A DNA stretch of 64,000 nt from Fredinandcohnia humi (GTDB lineage Bacteria > Bacillota > Bacilli > Bacillales > Bacillaceae_L). The position numbers were made by a program, and so were the translations under genes. The notes under the pieces are model-generated. The model did no database searches. It worked only from the letters and a program-made list of their open reading frames with translations, and had not been told where the DNA came from. Shown here in pieces: positions 27,374-36,653 of this stretch. How positions within the stretch are numbered: the first letter of the stretch is position 1; each line of letters begins with the position of its first letter. The stretch lies in the NCBI RefSeq assembly GCF_001439915.1, contig NZ_LMBW01000004.1, positions 114,778 through 178,777 on the forward strand, written 5' to 3'.

Positions 27374-28291
27374 TTATGGAAGAAGATAACCTGCAGCTTG
27401 AAAAATGCTGTACCAATCTTCACGGGTTAACTGGACCTCACTTGCTTTCACGGAATCTTTTAAGCGTTGTACGTTCATCGTTCCGATAATCGGCTGCATA
27501 TTAGCTGGATGACGTAAAAGCCAGGCAATCGCAATTGTTGTATTGGAAACGCTATACTTTTCTGCGATTTCGTCAATCTTTTGATTTAATTCAGGGCATT
27601 TTTCATTGCCAAGAAAAGGACCTTCAAAATAACCATATTGGAATGGTGACCACGGTTGGATCGTAATGTCGTTTAACCGGCAAAAATCAAGTACGTCTCC
27701 ATCACGGTTAATGGATTGATCAATTTGCATATTACCTGCGACACCACTTGCAATCATATGGGCATTCGGGATACTTAATTGCAGTTGATTCGCAACAATT
27801 GGCTGCTTTACATATTTTTTAAGTAACTGAATTTGCATCGGTTTTTGGTTGGATACTCCAAAGTTACGAACTTTCCCTGAGGATTCCAGCACATCAAATG
27901 CTTCAGCGACCTCTTCAGGCCGGGCAAGGGCATCTGGACGATGTAAAAGTAGGACATCAAGATAATCCGTTTTAAGTCGTTTTAAGATTCCATCAACAGA
28001 ATTGATGATGTGCTCCTTTGAAAAATCAAACATTCCTTTTCGAATGCCGCATTTGGATTGAAGAATAATTTTTTCTCTCACATCATCGTTCATATGTATT
28101 GCATCTGCAAAGATTTCCTCGCAAGCACCACTTCCATAAATATCAGCGTGATCAAAAAAGTTTGCTCCAATTTCTAATGCTGTCTGTACGAACCGCTCTG
28201 CTTCAGGTTTTTCCAATGAGTTAATCCTCATACAGCCTACTGCAACAACGGGTACTTCTAACGAACTGGTTCCAAGTTTTATTTTTCGCAT
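27374..28291 (-). CDS. Aldo/keto reductase
   Basis: This 306-residue NADPH-dependent oxidoreductase has a TIM barrel. The catalytic tetrad elements are visible: Asp and Tyr in FFDHADIYG, Lys in LQSKCG and His in LLLHRPD. The plan resembles the YdhF branch of the AKR family. I chose ATG 28291 because GGAGG lies 10 bases upstream on the minus strand; the longer reading from 28363 has no site. The physiological substrate is unknown. It shares a strand with doxX but a terminator separates them. Confidence 0.9.
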   Translation of the reverse strand: MRKIKLGTSSLEVPVVAVGCMRINSLEKPEAERFVQTALEIGANFFDHADIYGSGACEEIFADAIHMNDDVREKIILQSKCGIRKGMFDFSKEHIINSVDGILKRLKTDYLDVLLLHRPDALARPEEVAEAFDVLESSGKVRNFGVSNQKPMQIQLLKKYVKQPIVANQLQLSIPNAHMIASGVAGNMQIDQSINRDGDVLDFCRLNDITIQPWSPFQYGYFEGPFLGNEKCPELNQKIDEIAEKYSVSNTTIAIAWLLRHPANMQPIIGTMNVQRLKDSVKASEVQLTREDWYSIFQAAGYLLP

Positions 28292-28368
28292 GGTTGACTT
28301 ACCTCCAATTTTAGATCTGTTATTACTGTTTCCTCTTTCTAGTCTACCTGAATGGAAAGTCAAAAAAA

Positions 28369-28397
28369 AGTGTTCCCCCTAGCTTAGGAGGAACACA
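28369..28397 (-). terminator. Terminator of the doxX gene
   Basis: GTGTTCC (28370-28376) pairs with GGAACAC (28390-28396), extended inward with one mismatch. On the minus strand a T-run follows. Confidence 0.8.
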
Positions 28398-28404
28398 ATT
28401 TTCG

Positions 28405-28911
28405 TTACGCAGCGTTTACAGCTGTTTTTGTCGCTTTTTTCTCATTAATGCGCTTAGTAAGGTAAGGTACTGCGAATCTGTCAACACCGTAGTAGTAAGT
28501 TGCAGCGCCTGCGAATAAGAGAATGATGGCTACTGTGTAAAGTGTTGGGTTAGTGCTTGTTGTACCAGCAAGTAAGAAGTTAAGGTTCATGAATGCCCCT
28601 GCAAGTAACGCCGGGATTGTTGCAAAGCCTACGATTAAACCAAGACCAACTAGAACTTCACCCCAAGGGATGAGTACGTTGAATAATTCAATGTTTGGTA
28701 CGGCAAAGCCTTCAAGGAAGGTTGCATACCAGCCCTGTACTGCTGGGTGTTCGCCACCTGCGTTTGCAATTGCACCTTGGATAAATCCACCTGCGTCAAA
28801 TCCGCCTGCTGTTACTTTATGAAAACCAGCTTCTAACCATTGAATTCCTAACCATACACGTAATACTGTCCAAATAACTGCCATTTTAGGTCCTTTTAAG
28901 AATGTTCTCAT
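28405..28911 (-). CDS. DoxX family membrane protein
   Basis: This 168-residue integral membrane protein has four hydrophobic helices and the DoxX-type N-terminal signature RVWLGIQWLEAGFHKV (about residues 18-33). DoxX proteins are linked to quinone, thiosulfate or thiol redox stress, depending on the lineage. Two boxes of the Rex operator type (28935-28952 and 29005-29022) sit in its upstream region, which suggests that its expression follows the NADH/NAD ratio. It is a single gene with its own terminator. Confidence 0.85.
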   Translation of the reverse strand: MRTFLKGPKMAVIWTVLRVWLGIQWLEAGFHKVTAGGFDAGGFIQGAIANAGGEHPAVQGWYATFLEGFAVPNIELFNVLIPWGEVLVGLGLIVGFATIPALLAGAFMNLNFLLAGTTSTNPTLYTVAIILLFAGAATYYYGVDRFAVPYLTKRINEKKATKTAVNAA

Positions 28912-28934
28912 TCTAATCTCCCCTTATCATTAAT

Positions 28935-28952
28935 TTGTGAAATTCTTCACAA
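28935..28952. promoter_or_regulatory. Rex-like operator, box 1
   Basis: TTGTGAA-ATTC-TTCACAA is a perfect 18-bp inverted repeat that fits the Rex consensus TTGTGAA-N4-TTCACAA. It lies 24 bases upstream of the doxX start. Confidence 0.7.
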
Positions 28953-29004
28953 GTAGTTGTAAAAAAATATGAGTGCTTTAGCTGCCAGCTCTAGTGCAGT
29001 TAGT

Positions 29005-29022
29005 TTGTGAAGTGTTTCACTA
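29005..29022. promoter_or_regulatory. Rex-like operator, box 2
   Basis: TTGTGAA-GTGT-TTCACTA has one mismatch to the symmetric Rex-type box and lies 70 bp (centre to centre) from box 1. Confidence 0.55.
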
Positions 29023-29039
29023 ACTTTCTACACTCTTAA

Positions 29040-29528
29040 TATACATCGGATTTCAGGTAAAAGCAATAGGCTTCACAAATATGACATAAATTGAAACTTC
29101 AATCAGTGGGGGGCGACGCACAGGACGTCGCGCTCTTAGTCTGCCTTATCCCCAACAGATCCAATGAAGTTTAAGACATAAGAAGCCTTATCCTTAATTA
29201 ACTTACCAGTGATATTTAAAATCCCGGTTCGGGGTATATAAGCGGAGACTTTCCGATTAAGCAAAGAAAAAACACCCATTTTCACGTTTTTTGAGTCAAT
29301 AGTCGGAGTTTTTCCGTCTGTTTAAGCTATTTTTTGCGCTAATTCCCAACTAAGGGAAATTACTCCGCTAATTTATCAAACTCGCTTTGTCCCAAGGGTT
29401 TTAATAAGTATGGGTCCAAAGCGAAAATTCCAATAAGGGAAAATATTTCAAAAAGTGTTTGACTTTAGATTTTTCACATACTATAATCCTTTTATAAAGA
29501 AAAACGCAGAACGTATTAATTTAATATA
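29040..29528. other. Gene-free region between doxX and the SAM riboswitch
   Basis: I see no gene. It contains the 15-mer CGACGCACAGGACGT (about 29113), which recurs inverted in the structured element at 44.6 kb. It also has loosely repeated CGGAG-N5-CCG motifs near 29243 and 29304 that could form small hairpins. It looks like accumulated dispersed-repeat debris typical of Bacillus intergenic DNA. Confidence 0.5.
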
Positions 29529-29530
29529 GA

Positions 29531-29685
29531 CTCTTATCCAGAGCGGTGGAGGGACATGGCCCTACGAAACCCGGCAACCTTCAAGATTAAATTCTTGAAA
29601 AGGTGCTAATTCCTGCAGGTATTATTACCTGAGAGATAAGAGGAGGATAAAAAGCCCTCTTCTTACTTGAAGGGGGCTTTTTTTC
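29531..29685 (+). promoter_or_regulatory. SAM (S-box, SAM-I) riboswitch with terminator
   Basis: The sequence carries the S-box hallmarks: CTCTTATCCAGAGCGGTGGA at the 5' edge, GGGACATGGCCCTACGAAAC, CCCGGCAACC, AAGGTGCTAATTCC and TGAGAGATAAGAG closing P1 at about 29642. The expression platform terminator pairs AAGCCCTCT with AGGGGGCTT, followed by T7 (29652-29685). High SAM should switch off the sulfhydrylase-ssu operon behind it. Confidence 0.95.
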
Positions 29686-29762
29686 ATTGCTTGGATCATG
29701 GAAATTTGGAGTTGTATTAGTATAATCCTGAGTTTTCCTATAAAAATATTGGGGGTATTCAT

Positions 29763-31562
29763 ATGAGTCATCAATTTGAAAGCTATGATTTAGAAACACT
29801 TTTATTACACGGGGGACAATCACCAGATCCAACAACCGGATCGCGAGCAGTACCCATTTATCAAACGAGTTCTTTTGTTTTCCATAATTCTGAACATGCA
29901 CGGAGTTTATTTGCACTTGATGAACCAGGGAATATTTATTCAAGAATTGGAAATCCAACTGTGGATGTATTAGAAAAACGGATTGCCCTTTTAGAGGACG
30001 GGGTTGCGGCGGTTGCGACATCTTCTGGGATGGCTGCCATAGCCCTAGCGATTATGAATATCGCTGAAGCGGGTGATGAAATTGTCGCAGCTACTAATCT
30101 ATATGGCGGTACATATAATTTATTTTCTACAACACTGCCAAAGTACGGTATTAACGTTCATTTTGTAGATTCGACTGATCCTGAGAACTTTAGAAAAGCA
30201 ATCACTCCAAATACGAAGGCAGTTTTTGCTGAAATTATTGGAAATCCGAGTCTACAGGTTTTGGATATCGAAGCTGTGGCAGCAATTGCCCATGAAGCGG
30301 AAATTCCACTTATTATTGATAACACATTTGCTTCACCTTATATTTGCAAGCCGATTACATGGGGTGCCGATATTGTCGTACATTCTGCCACGAAGTGGAT
30401 TGGCGGGCATGGAACTACAATTGGTGGTCTTGTTGTAGATGGGGGTCGTTTTAACTGGAATAATCCTAAGTTTCCAGGATTTACGGAGCCGGACCGGAGC
30501 TATAACGGCGTAAGATATGCATTTGATTTTGGGACACTTGCATATAGCCAAAAACTACGTGTACAGCTTCTGCGTGATTTTGGTTCCTGCTTAAGTCCAC
30601 AAAATGCATTTTATTTATTGCAAGGACTTGAAACCCTTCATCTACGTGTAGAAAAACATAATGAAAATGCTTTGGAACTAGCAAACTATTTAAAAAATCA
30701 CCCAGCAGTTGAGTGGGTATCCTATCCAGGGCTAGAGGACCATCCATCCTATGAACTTGCGAAAAAGTACTTAAACAACGGCTTTGGATCCATCGTGAAT
30801 TTTGGAATTAAAGGTGGTCGTGATTCCGGGAAAACGGTCATAGATCATGTAGCACTCTGGTCACATGTAGCGAATGTCGGGGATGCGAAGTCTTTAATTA
30901 TTCATCCAGCATCGACAACCCATCAGCAGTTAAGTGCAGAAGAGCTTCTTCTAACAGGGGTTTCAGAAGACTTGATTCGTCTATCCGTTGGAATTGAATC
31001 CATCCGTGACCTTCAAAAAGATCTAGACCGGGCATTTTATGAAGCAACAGGCCTTTCTTTTAAAGGTGCGGAAAAGGGAGAAGTTGTTGTAAATGATGAA
31101 GGCGTCATCCGCTGGGCGCTGCAATCTCCAATTGTTCGGGAAGAGGTTAATGGAGTTGAAACACAAAGACCAAAGACACTGGCGATCGTTGGATTAAGTA
31201 GTAATCCATCTCGACCAAGTAACCGATTGGCGAGAAAAATGCATCGTTTAGGTTATAAAATTGTTCCAGTAAACCCTAGGGAAACAGAGGTGTTTGGGGA
31301 AAAGGCATATCCAAGTCTAAAGGACGTTCCGTTTGCGATCGATATCGTGCAGGTTTTTAGAAGTCCTGAGGCGGCAATTGAGGTTGCAAAGGAAGCGGCA
31401 GAGGTGAAGCCTAGAATTTTCTGGCTTCAAGAAGGGGTTATTTCACCTGAAGCTGCACAAATTGCGGGTGAGGCTGGACTGGAAGTCATACACAACCGCT
31501 GTACGTATAAAGAAGCGCAACGTTTAAGAGGAAGTATTGTAACATTTGCTTGCGAAATCTGA
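29763..31562 (+). CDS. O-acetylhomoserine sulfhydrylase fused to a CoA-binding domain
   Basis: This is a 599-residue bifunctional-looking protein. Residues 1-430 are a Cys/Met-metabolism PLP enzyme of the O-acetylhomoserine aminocarboxypropyltransferase type, with the PLP lysine in [11 protein letters not shown]. It makes homocysteine from O-acetylhomoserine and sulfide. Residues about 460-599 form a Rossmann-like CoA-binding domain ([20 protein letters not shown] ... [10 protein letters not shown] ... RCTYKEAQR). This is usually a separate small protein. There is no stop or frameshift between the parts. It lies behind a SAM riboswitch and ahead of ssuACB. The fused domain may sense CoA or acyl-CoA, or channel acetyl groups, but that is inference. 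Confidence 0.9.
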   Translation: MSHQFESYDLETLLLHGGQSPDPTTGSRAVPIYQTSSFVFHNSEHARSLFALDEPGNIYSRIGNPTVDVLEKRIALLEDGVAAVATSSGMAAIALAIMNIAEAGDEIVAATNLYGGTYNLFSTTLPKYGINVHFVDSTDPENFRKAITPNTKAVFAEIIGNPSLQVLDIEAVAAIAHEAEIPLIIDNTFASPYICKPITWGADIVVHSATKWIGGHGTTIGGLVVDGGRFNWNNPKFPGFTEPDRSYNGVRYAFDFGTLAYSQKLRVQLLRDFGSCLSPQNAFYLLQGLETLHLRVEKHNENALELANYLKNHPAVEWVSYPGLEDHPSYELAKKYLNNGFGSIVNFGIKGGRDSGKTVIDHVALWSHVANVGDAKSLIIHPASTTHQQLSAEELLLTGVSEDLIRLSVGIESIRDLQKDLDRAFYEATGLSFKGAEKGEVVVNDEGVIRWALQSPIVREEVNGVETQRPKTLAIVGLSSNPSRPSNRLARKMHRLGYKIVPVNPRETEVFGEKAYPSLKDVPFAIDIVQVFRSPEAAIEVAKEAAEVKPRIFWLQEGVISPEAAQIAGEAGLEVIHNRCTYKEAQRLRGSIVTFACEI

Positions 31563-31590
31563 GTTTAGTTGAGAAAGGGAGGGATGAGAA

Positions 31591-32586
31591 TTGAAGAAAA
31601 TAAGTACTATTTTTATAACAGTATTGTTGGTAGTCGGATTAGTCGGTTGCTCAAGTAGCACAGGGAAAGCTAGCCAAGGAAATAAAAAACCGGAGAAAAT
31701 AGTCCTTGATTATGCCTTCTACTCACCAACAAGCCTAGTGTTAAAAGAGTTCGGCTGGGCTGAGGAAGCTTTTGAAGAAGAAGGAATTAAGGTTGAGTTT
31801 GTGCTTAGCCAAGGAAGTAATAAGGCACTAGAATTCTTGAACAGTGGAAGCGCGGATTTCAGTTCATCTGCAGGGGCTGCCGCCTTAATGGCAAAAGCAA
31901 AGGGTGCTCCGATTGAGTCGGTTTATATTTACTCAAAGCCTGAATGGACAGCTCTTGTTACAAATAAAGATTCAAAGATTCAAAGTGTAAGTGATTTAAA
32001 AGGAAAAAAGATAGCAGCAACGATTGGAACGGATCCATATATCTTCTTGTTACGTGCTTTAAATGAGGAAGGCTTGAGTTCATCGGATGTCGAGATCGTC
32101 AATTTACAGCACGGGGATGGTGCATCAGCCTTGTCATCTGGTCAGGTAGATGCATGGTCAGGGCTTGACCCGCATATGGCAAGAGTGGAGCTTGAAACGG
32201 ATGCGAACCTTTTCTACCGAAATGCTGATTTTAATACGTATGGGGTTTTAAATGTCCGTTCTGAGTTTGCGCAAAAATATCCCGAGTACGTTGAAAAAGT
32301 CATTGAAGTTTATGAAAAGGCACGTAAATGGACATTAGAAAATCCAGAAGAGGCAACAGAAATTTTAGCGAAATCGGCCAATATCGATATCGAAGTTGCG
32401 AAAAAGCAATTTAATGAACGAAATGATTTCTCAGAACCTGTACCGGGTGATGCTCAAATTGAATCAATAACGGAAGCGGGTATGGTATTACAGGCTGAGG
32501 CGATTATTGGCAAAGATGTTGACCTTGAAAAAATTGTTCAAGAGTTAATTAATCCTACCTTTGCTGAAAAAGTAATCAAAAAATAA
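31591..32586 (+). CDS. ssuA: Sulfonate/aliphatic-sulfur ABC transporter substrate-binding lipoprotein
   Basis: This 331-residue lipoprotein has a lipobox VVGLVGC, with Cys20 as lipid anchor, and a SsuA/TauA/NMT1-type periplasmic-binding fold. It captures the substrate outside the cell for the SsuBC transporter. The start is a TTG with GGGAGGG upstream, 28 bases after the sulfhydrylase gene, so it shares the SAM-controlled transcript. The SAM context points to a sulfur compound such as a sulfonate. No ssuD monooxygenase gene is present in the window. Confidence 0.88.
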   Translation: MKKISTIFITVLLVVGLVGCSSSTGKASQGNKKPEKIVLDYAFYSPTSLVLKEFGWAEEAFEEEGIKVEFVLSQGSNKALEFLNSGSADFSSSAGAAALMAKAKGAPIESVYIYSKPEWTALVTNKDSKIQSVSDLKGKKIAATIGTDPYIFLLRALNEEGLSSSDVEIVNLQHGDGASALSSGQVDAWSGLDPHMARVELETDANLFYRNADFNTYGVLNVRSEFAQKYPEYVEKVIEVYEKARKWTLENPEEATEILAKSANIDIEVAKKQFNERNDFSEPVPGDAQIESITEAGMVLQAEAIIGKDVDLEKIVQELINPTFAEKVIKK

Positions 32587-32628
32587 GGGAAGTGCCATGG
32601 GCATTCCCTTGTAATAGGAGGAGGTAAA

Positions 32629-33468
32629 ATGAGTACAAAAGGCGAAGCGTTGTCAAGACAAATAAAGGTGAAATCACCGAAAGCCCCGCTTGTTTTATCG
32701 GGAAATGTAAAAGTAGTCCTGCTTGGAAGCATCATACCTTCAGTGTTACTCGTCGTTTGGCAGTATTTAAGCCATATCGGTGTGCTTGAAGCGCATCTTA
32801 TGCCAGCGCCAACGGTGATCCTCGCCAAAATAGTTGAATTTGCTGGTGATGGAAGCCTTTGGGGGCATATCGGAATTACGCTTTACAGAATCTTTTTTGG
32901 GTTTCTGATCGGAGTAGCAGCGGCTGTCATTTTCGGTTCCTTGGTCGGCTATTTTAAAACGGCCGAGCAATTATTGGATCCAATGTTTCAAGCGTTCCGT
33001 TCGATTCCCTCACTTGCCTGGGTACCGCTTTTTATTCTGTGGATGGGAATTGCAGAGCCATCAAAAATTACCTTAATCGCTGTCGGTGTGTTTTTTCCGG
33101 TTTATTTAAATATTGTATCTGGTGTTCAAGGTGTTGACCGAAAGCTAATCGAAGTCGGGAAAATCTATAATTTTACAACGTTCCAGCTTATTAAAAAAGT
33201 TATTTTACCAGCTTCCCTTCCTTCATTTTTAGTCGGGATACGCAGTGGATTGGGCTTAGGATGGATGTTTGTGGTTGCGGCTGAATTAATGGGGGCTAGT
33301 CAAGGGATTGGCTACCTATTAGTCGTTGGTCAAAATTCATATTCTCCTGAGACCGTCATTGCAAGCATTGTCTTATTTGCAATCCTAGGAAAAATATCGG
33401 ACTCCTTTTTAAAGAAATTGGAAGAAAAAACACTTCACTGGCAGGACAGCTTTGGGAAGAAAGCCTGA
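32629..33468 (+). CDS. ssuC: ABC transporter permease (sulfonate type)
   Basis: This 279-residue membrane permease has about six hydrophobic helices and the binding-protein-dependent transport EAA-type loop around residues 165-200. It is preceded by TAGGAGGAGG, 42 bases behind ssuA and 14 bases ahead of ssuB. It forms the translocation channel of the SAM-riboswitch-controlled sulfur-compound importer. Confidence 0.9.
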   Translation: MSTKGEALSRQIKVKSPKAPLVLSGNVKVVLLGSIIPSVLLVVWQYLSHIGVLEAHLMPAPTVILAKIVEFAGDGSLWGHIGITLYRIFFGFLIGVAAAVIFGSLVGYFKTAEQLLDPMFQAFRSIPSLAWVPLFILWMGIAEPSKITLIAVGVFFPVYLNIVSGVQGVDRKLIEVGKIYNFTTFQLIKKVILPASLPSFLVGIRSGLGLGWMFVVAAELMGASQGIGYLLVVGQNSYSPETVIASIVLFAILGKISDSFLKKLEEKTLHWQDSFGKKA

Positions 33469-33482
33469 AAGGATGAAAAACA

Positions 33483-34205
33483 ATGCTAGCAGTTTCAAAT
33501 GTTTCAAGAACCTTTTCCAATGGCACAGCGGGATTTAAAAACATAAGCTTTGAAACTGGGAAAGCTGAAATTATCGGGGTTTTAGGCACAAGTGGCTGTG
33601 GAAAAAGTACCTTATTGCGGGTGTTATCCGGGCTTGACCCGGATTTTTCAGGGGAAGTAAAAATCAGCGGGAATGTGATCAAGTCTGTTCATGAAAAGGT
33701 CGGGGTCATTTTTCAAGAATCTCGCCTTATGCCATGGCTGACAGTGATAGAGAACATCTCCTTCGGTCTGCCAAATGACAAGGAGAAAAAGGAAAAGGCG
33801 GCGAAATATGTGAAGCTTGTTGGGCTTCAGGGTTTCGAAGATCATTATCCCAAGGATATTTCTGGCGGGATGGCCCAAAGGGTATCAATCGCAAGAGCCC
33901 TGATTACAGCGCCGGAAGTTTTACTGCTTGATGAACCATTTAGCGCACTAGACGCGTTTACAAAAATGCAGCTTCAGGACCTCCTTCTTACGATTTGGAG
34001 AACGTATCAATCAACGATGATTCTGGTCACGCATGACATTGACGAAGCCCTTTATTTATGTGACCGGATAGTCATTTTAAAAGGGCAGCCAGGTGAAGTC
34101 TATGAAACTATTAAAATAGAGGATACGAAACCAAGATCACGTGGAGATGTAAAGTTGGCCCAATTAAAGGCTGAAATATTGGAACTTTTAACTTTATTCA
34201 GCTGA
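33483..34205 (+). CDS. ssuB: ABC transporter ATP-binding protein (sulfonate type)
   Basis: This 240-residue ATPase has Walker A GTSGCGKST (about residues 36-44), the signature ISGGMAQRVS (about 127), Walker B VLLLDEP and the H-loop VTHD. It energises the SsuC permease. It is the last gene of the operon metY-fusion, ssuA, ssuC, ssuB. Confidence 0.92.
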   Translation: MLAVSNVSRTFSNGTAGFKNISFETGKAEIIGVLGTSGCGKSTLLRVLSGLDPDFSGEVKISGNVIKSVHEKVGVIFQESRLMPWLTVIENISFGLPNDKEKKEKAAKYVKLVGLQGFEDHYPKDISGGMAQRVSIARALITAPEVLLLDEPFSALDAFTKMQLQDLLLTIWRTYQSTMILVTHDIDEALYLCDRIVILKGQPGEVYETIKIEDTKPRSRGDVKLAQLKAEILELLTLFS

Positions 34206-34324
34206 AGTCATCTTACATCTATAAGTAGTGGGATGAATCCGATTAGAGTATACAATTTACGTGGGGGTTAAATGGCTGAATTAAGTTAAAGCCTCCGGAG
34301 GATGCCACGATTTTTCAAAGGAAA

Positions 34325-34377
34325 TTTTTCGAGCGGGCTCGAAAAAAATCGGGCGCAAATGCGCCAAGGCGCATTTG
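34325..34377. repeat. Two adjacent perfect palindromes upstream of acsA
   Basis: TTTTTCGAGC/GCTCGAAAAA (34325-34346) and CAAATGCGCC/GGCGCATTTG (34356-34377) each have 10-bp arms and a 2-bp centre, and lie 9 bp apart. The first could end the ssu transcript (A/T flanks). The second lacks a T-run and is unexplained. Confidence 0.7.
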
Positions 34378-34405
34378 ATATGTGGACGAAAAGGGGAGAT
34401 AACGA

Positions 34406-36115
34406 TTGTCAGACTTACACTTGAAACCAATCCAACCTGTTGATGGAGCGTATAATCTCCCAAACTATAAAGCGGTTTATCAAGAATTTTCCTGGAATGA
34501 CGTTGAAAAAGAATTCAGCTGGCATCAAACAGGGAAAGTAAACATGGCCTACGAATGCATTGACCGGCATGTAGCAGAAGGGTATGGAGATAAAATCGCT
34601 CTTCATTATGTAAACGGGGATGAAGAACAGGTTTTTACATTTAAAGATATACAGGAAAAAACAGACCATCTAGCAGCGGTTTTGAAAAAGTATGGGGTGA
34701 AAAAAGGAGACATTGTGTTTATTTTTTTACCAAAAGGACCCGAGTGCTATCTTGCAATGATTGCGGCGATTAAGCTTGGGGCGGTTGCTGGACCGCTTTT
34801 TGAGGCATTTATGGAGGAAGCGGTAAAGGATCGAATTATGGATTGTGAGGGACGATTCCTCATATCGGATTCGGAACTAGTAAAAAGAGTCCCGCGGCAT
34901 GAATTACCTTCATTAGAAACAGTCTTCATTACCGAAGGGCCTGATAAATGCAGGGAAAATGAAATCTCACTTATAAAAGCTTTGGAAGAAGTGGAGCCTG
35001 AGAAAAATAGTATCGAATGGCTGGAGTTGGATGATCGCCTTAATATCCATTATACAAGTGGCTCCACTGGCAAACCGAAAGGAATTGTGCATGCCCATCG
35101 CGCGATGATCCATCAGTATCAGACAGGAAAATGGGTTCTGGATATAAAAGAGGATGATGTTTATTGGTGTACAGCCCATCCCGGCTGGGTAACGGGAACT
35201 GTCTATGGAATTTTTGCCCCTTGGTTAAATCGGGCAACCATTGTGGTCAATGGCGGTAGATTTAATGCCGATTCCTGGTATTCAACGATTGAAAAAACGG
35301 GGGTGACGGTTTGGTATAGTGCCCCAACAGCGTTCCGAATGCTGAAGGCGGAAGGGAATGAAGCGTTGGAAAAATACAACCTTAGCTCCCTAAGACATAT
35401 TTTAAGTGTCGGGGAACCTTTAAATCCTGAGGTCATTGTCTGGGGAATCGAAACATTGGGGAAAAGAATCCATGATACGTGGTGGATGACAGAGACAGGT
35501 GCGCAATTGATCGTCAATCTGCCATCAGAGGCCATTAAACCTGGCTCAATGGGAAGACCTATTCCTGGAATCGAAGTAGCTGTTCTGGACGATAACGGGA
35601 TTCCGCTCCCAAATGGACAAATTGGTCATCTTGGCATCAAGGCTTCATGGCCGGCAATCATGCGAGAAGTATGGAAAAACGAGGAGAAATATCAATCCTA
35701 TTTTATAAATGGCTGGTATATATCAGGTGATTTAGCAGTTTTGGATGAGGATGGTTACGTGTTTTTCCAAGGTCGGAGCGATGATATGATTAATTCATCC
35801 GGTGAACGAATTGGTCCATTTGAGGTCGAAAGCAAGCTAATTGAACACGAAGCAGTTGCAGAGGCCGGGGTTATTGGAAAGCCCGACCCTGTCAGAGGGG
35901 AAATTGTAAAAGCCTTTATTGTGCTGAAAAAAGGGTATACTCCATCTGCAGATTTACTGGAGAATATTCGTATGTTTGTAAAACAAAAGCTTGCCGCACA
36001 TTCCGCGCCAAGGGAAATCGAAGTATTGGATGAACTTCCAAAAACAAAGATTAGCGGGAAAATTTTAAGAAGAGAATTAAAGGCACGGGAAACTGTTAAG
36101 GTAGAAGCTCGTTAG
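34406..36115 (+). CDS. acsA: Acetyl-CoA synthetase (acetate-CoA ligase)
   Basis: This 569-residue ANL-superfamily enzyme activates acetate to acetyl-CoA through acetyl-AMP. It has the P-loop-like core YTSGSTGKPKG (about residues 217-227), the WWMTETG adenylation motif and the C-terminal KTKISGKILRREL, whose Lys is the usual catalytic and acetylation target. The length matches AcsA of bacilli. The start is a TTG with AAGGGGAG upstream. It has its own terminator. There is no acuABC beside it, unlike in B. subtilis. Confidence 0.92.
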   Translation: MSDLHLKPIQPVDGAYNLPNYKAVYQEFSWNDVEKEFSWHQTGKVNMAYECIDRHVAEGYGDKIALHYVNGDEEQVFTFKDIQEKTDHLAAVLKKYGVKKGDIVFIFLPKGPECYLAMIAAIKLGAVAGPLFEAFMEEAVKDRIMDCEGRFLISDSELVKRVPRHELPSLETVFITEGPDKCRENEISLIKALEEVEPEKNSIEWLELDDRLNIHYTSGSTGKPKGIVHAHRAMIHQYQTGKWVLDIKEDDVYWCTAHPGWVTGTVYGIFAPWLNRATIVVNGGRFNADSWYSTIEKTGVTVWYSAPTAFRMLKAEGNEALEKYNLSSLRHILSVGEPLNPEVIVWGIETLGKRIHDTWWMTETGAQLIVNLPSEAIKPGSMGRPIPGIEVAVLDDNGIPLPNGQIGHLGIKASWPAIMREVWKNEEKYQSYFINGWYISGDLAVLDEDGYVFFQGRSDDMINSSGERIGPFEVESKLIEHEAVAEAGVIGKPDPVRGEIVKAFIVLKKGYTPSADLLENIRMFVKQKLAAHSAPREIEVLDELPKTKISGKILRRELKARETVKVEAR

Positions 36116-36120
36116 AATGT

Positions 36121-36165
36121 AAAGAAACAGCGTGAGAAGTGACTCACGTTGTTTCTTTAATTTTA
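36121..36165 (+). terminator. Terminator of acsA
   Basis: AAAGAAACA-CGTGAG pairs with CTCACG-TGTTTCTTT, followed by a T-rich run. Confidence 0.85.
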
Positions 36166-36200
36166 GAATCGTTTTATTTGTACCATGCGAAGTATCCGGC

Positions 36201-36460
36201 ATTCATTTGGACATAGGAATGCTAAACCTAGTAAGTGCAGTCAGAATCAGTGCTCCATTAGGACATAGAATGGCTGAATCTAGTAAATGCAGTCAGAATC
36301 AGCGCTACATTTGGACAGAGTAAAGTCGAATCTAGTAAGTGCAGTCAGAATCAGAGCAACAATTGGACAGAGTGCAGGCGAATCTAGTAAATGCAGTCAG
36401 AATCAGAGCAACAATCGGACAGAGTGCAGTCGAATCTAGTAAATGTAGTCAGAATTAGAT
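36201..36460. repeat. Tandem array A: five copies of a 52-bp unit
   Basis: Units begin at 36201, 36253, 36305, 36357 and 36409 with no gaps. Each holds GGACA(G/T)AG near the start and AGTCAGAATCAG near the end, and an internal direct repeat of GCAGTC in the later copies. Copies 3 to 5 are most alike and the first is the most diverged. The period is not a multiple of three and no continuous frame exists, so it is not coding. Confidence 0.9.
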
Positions 36461-36653
36461 TCGTTAATTCCGGCAAGCCCTGTCCAACGCAACCCTTCAT
36501 GTCATACCGTTTTCTATTTCACGGTATTTGATGTTTTTACGATAACCGCCACAAAACAAAACGGCTTTTGAATCGTTTTTAATAGTAAACCGCCTTATTC
36601 GCACATGAAAAACATAAAAATGTTATAATTTGTGAAAAAGGGCGGTGGGGAAA
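36461..36653. other. Remainder of the acsA-NRDE intergenic region
   Basis: The bases between tandem array A and the NRDE gene hold a hairpin-rich A/T segment and the presumed promoter. No gene is visible. Confidence 0.5.

Noticed and set aside
36132-36323. 63-codon open frame at the start of tandem array A
   Set aside because: It runs from the acsA terminator into 52-bp repeats whose length breaks any frame. No binding site is present.
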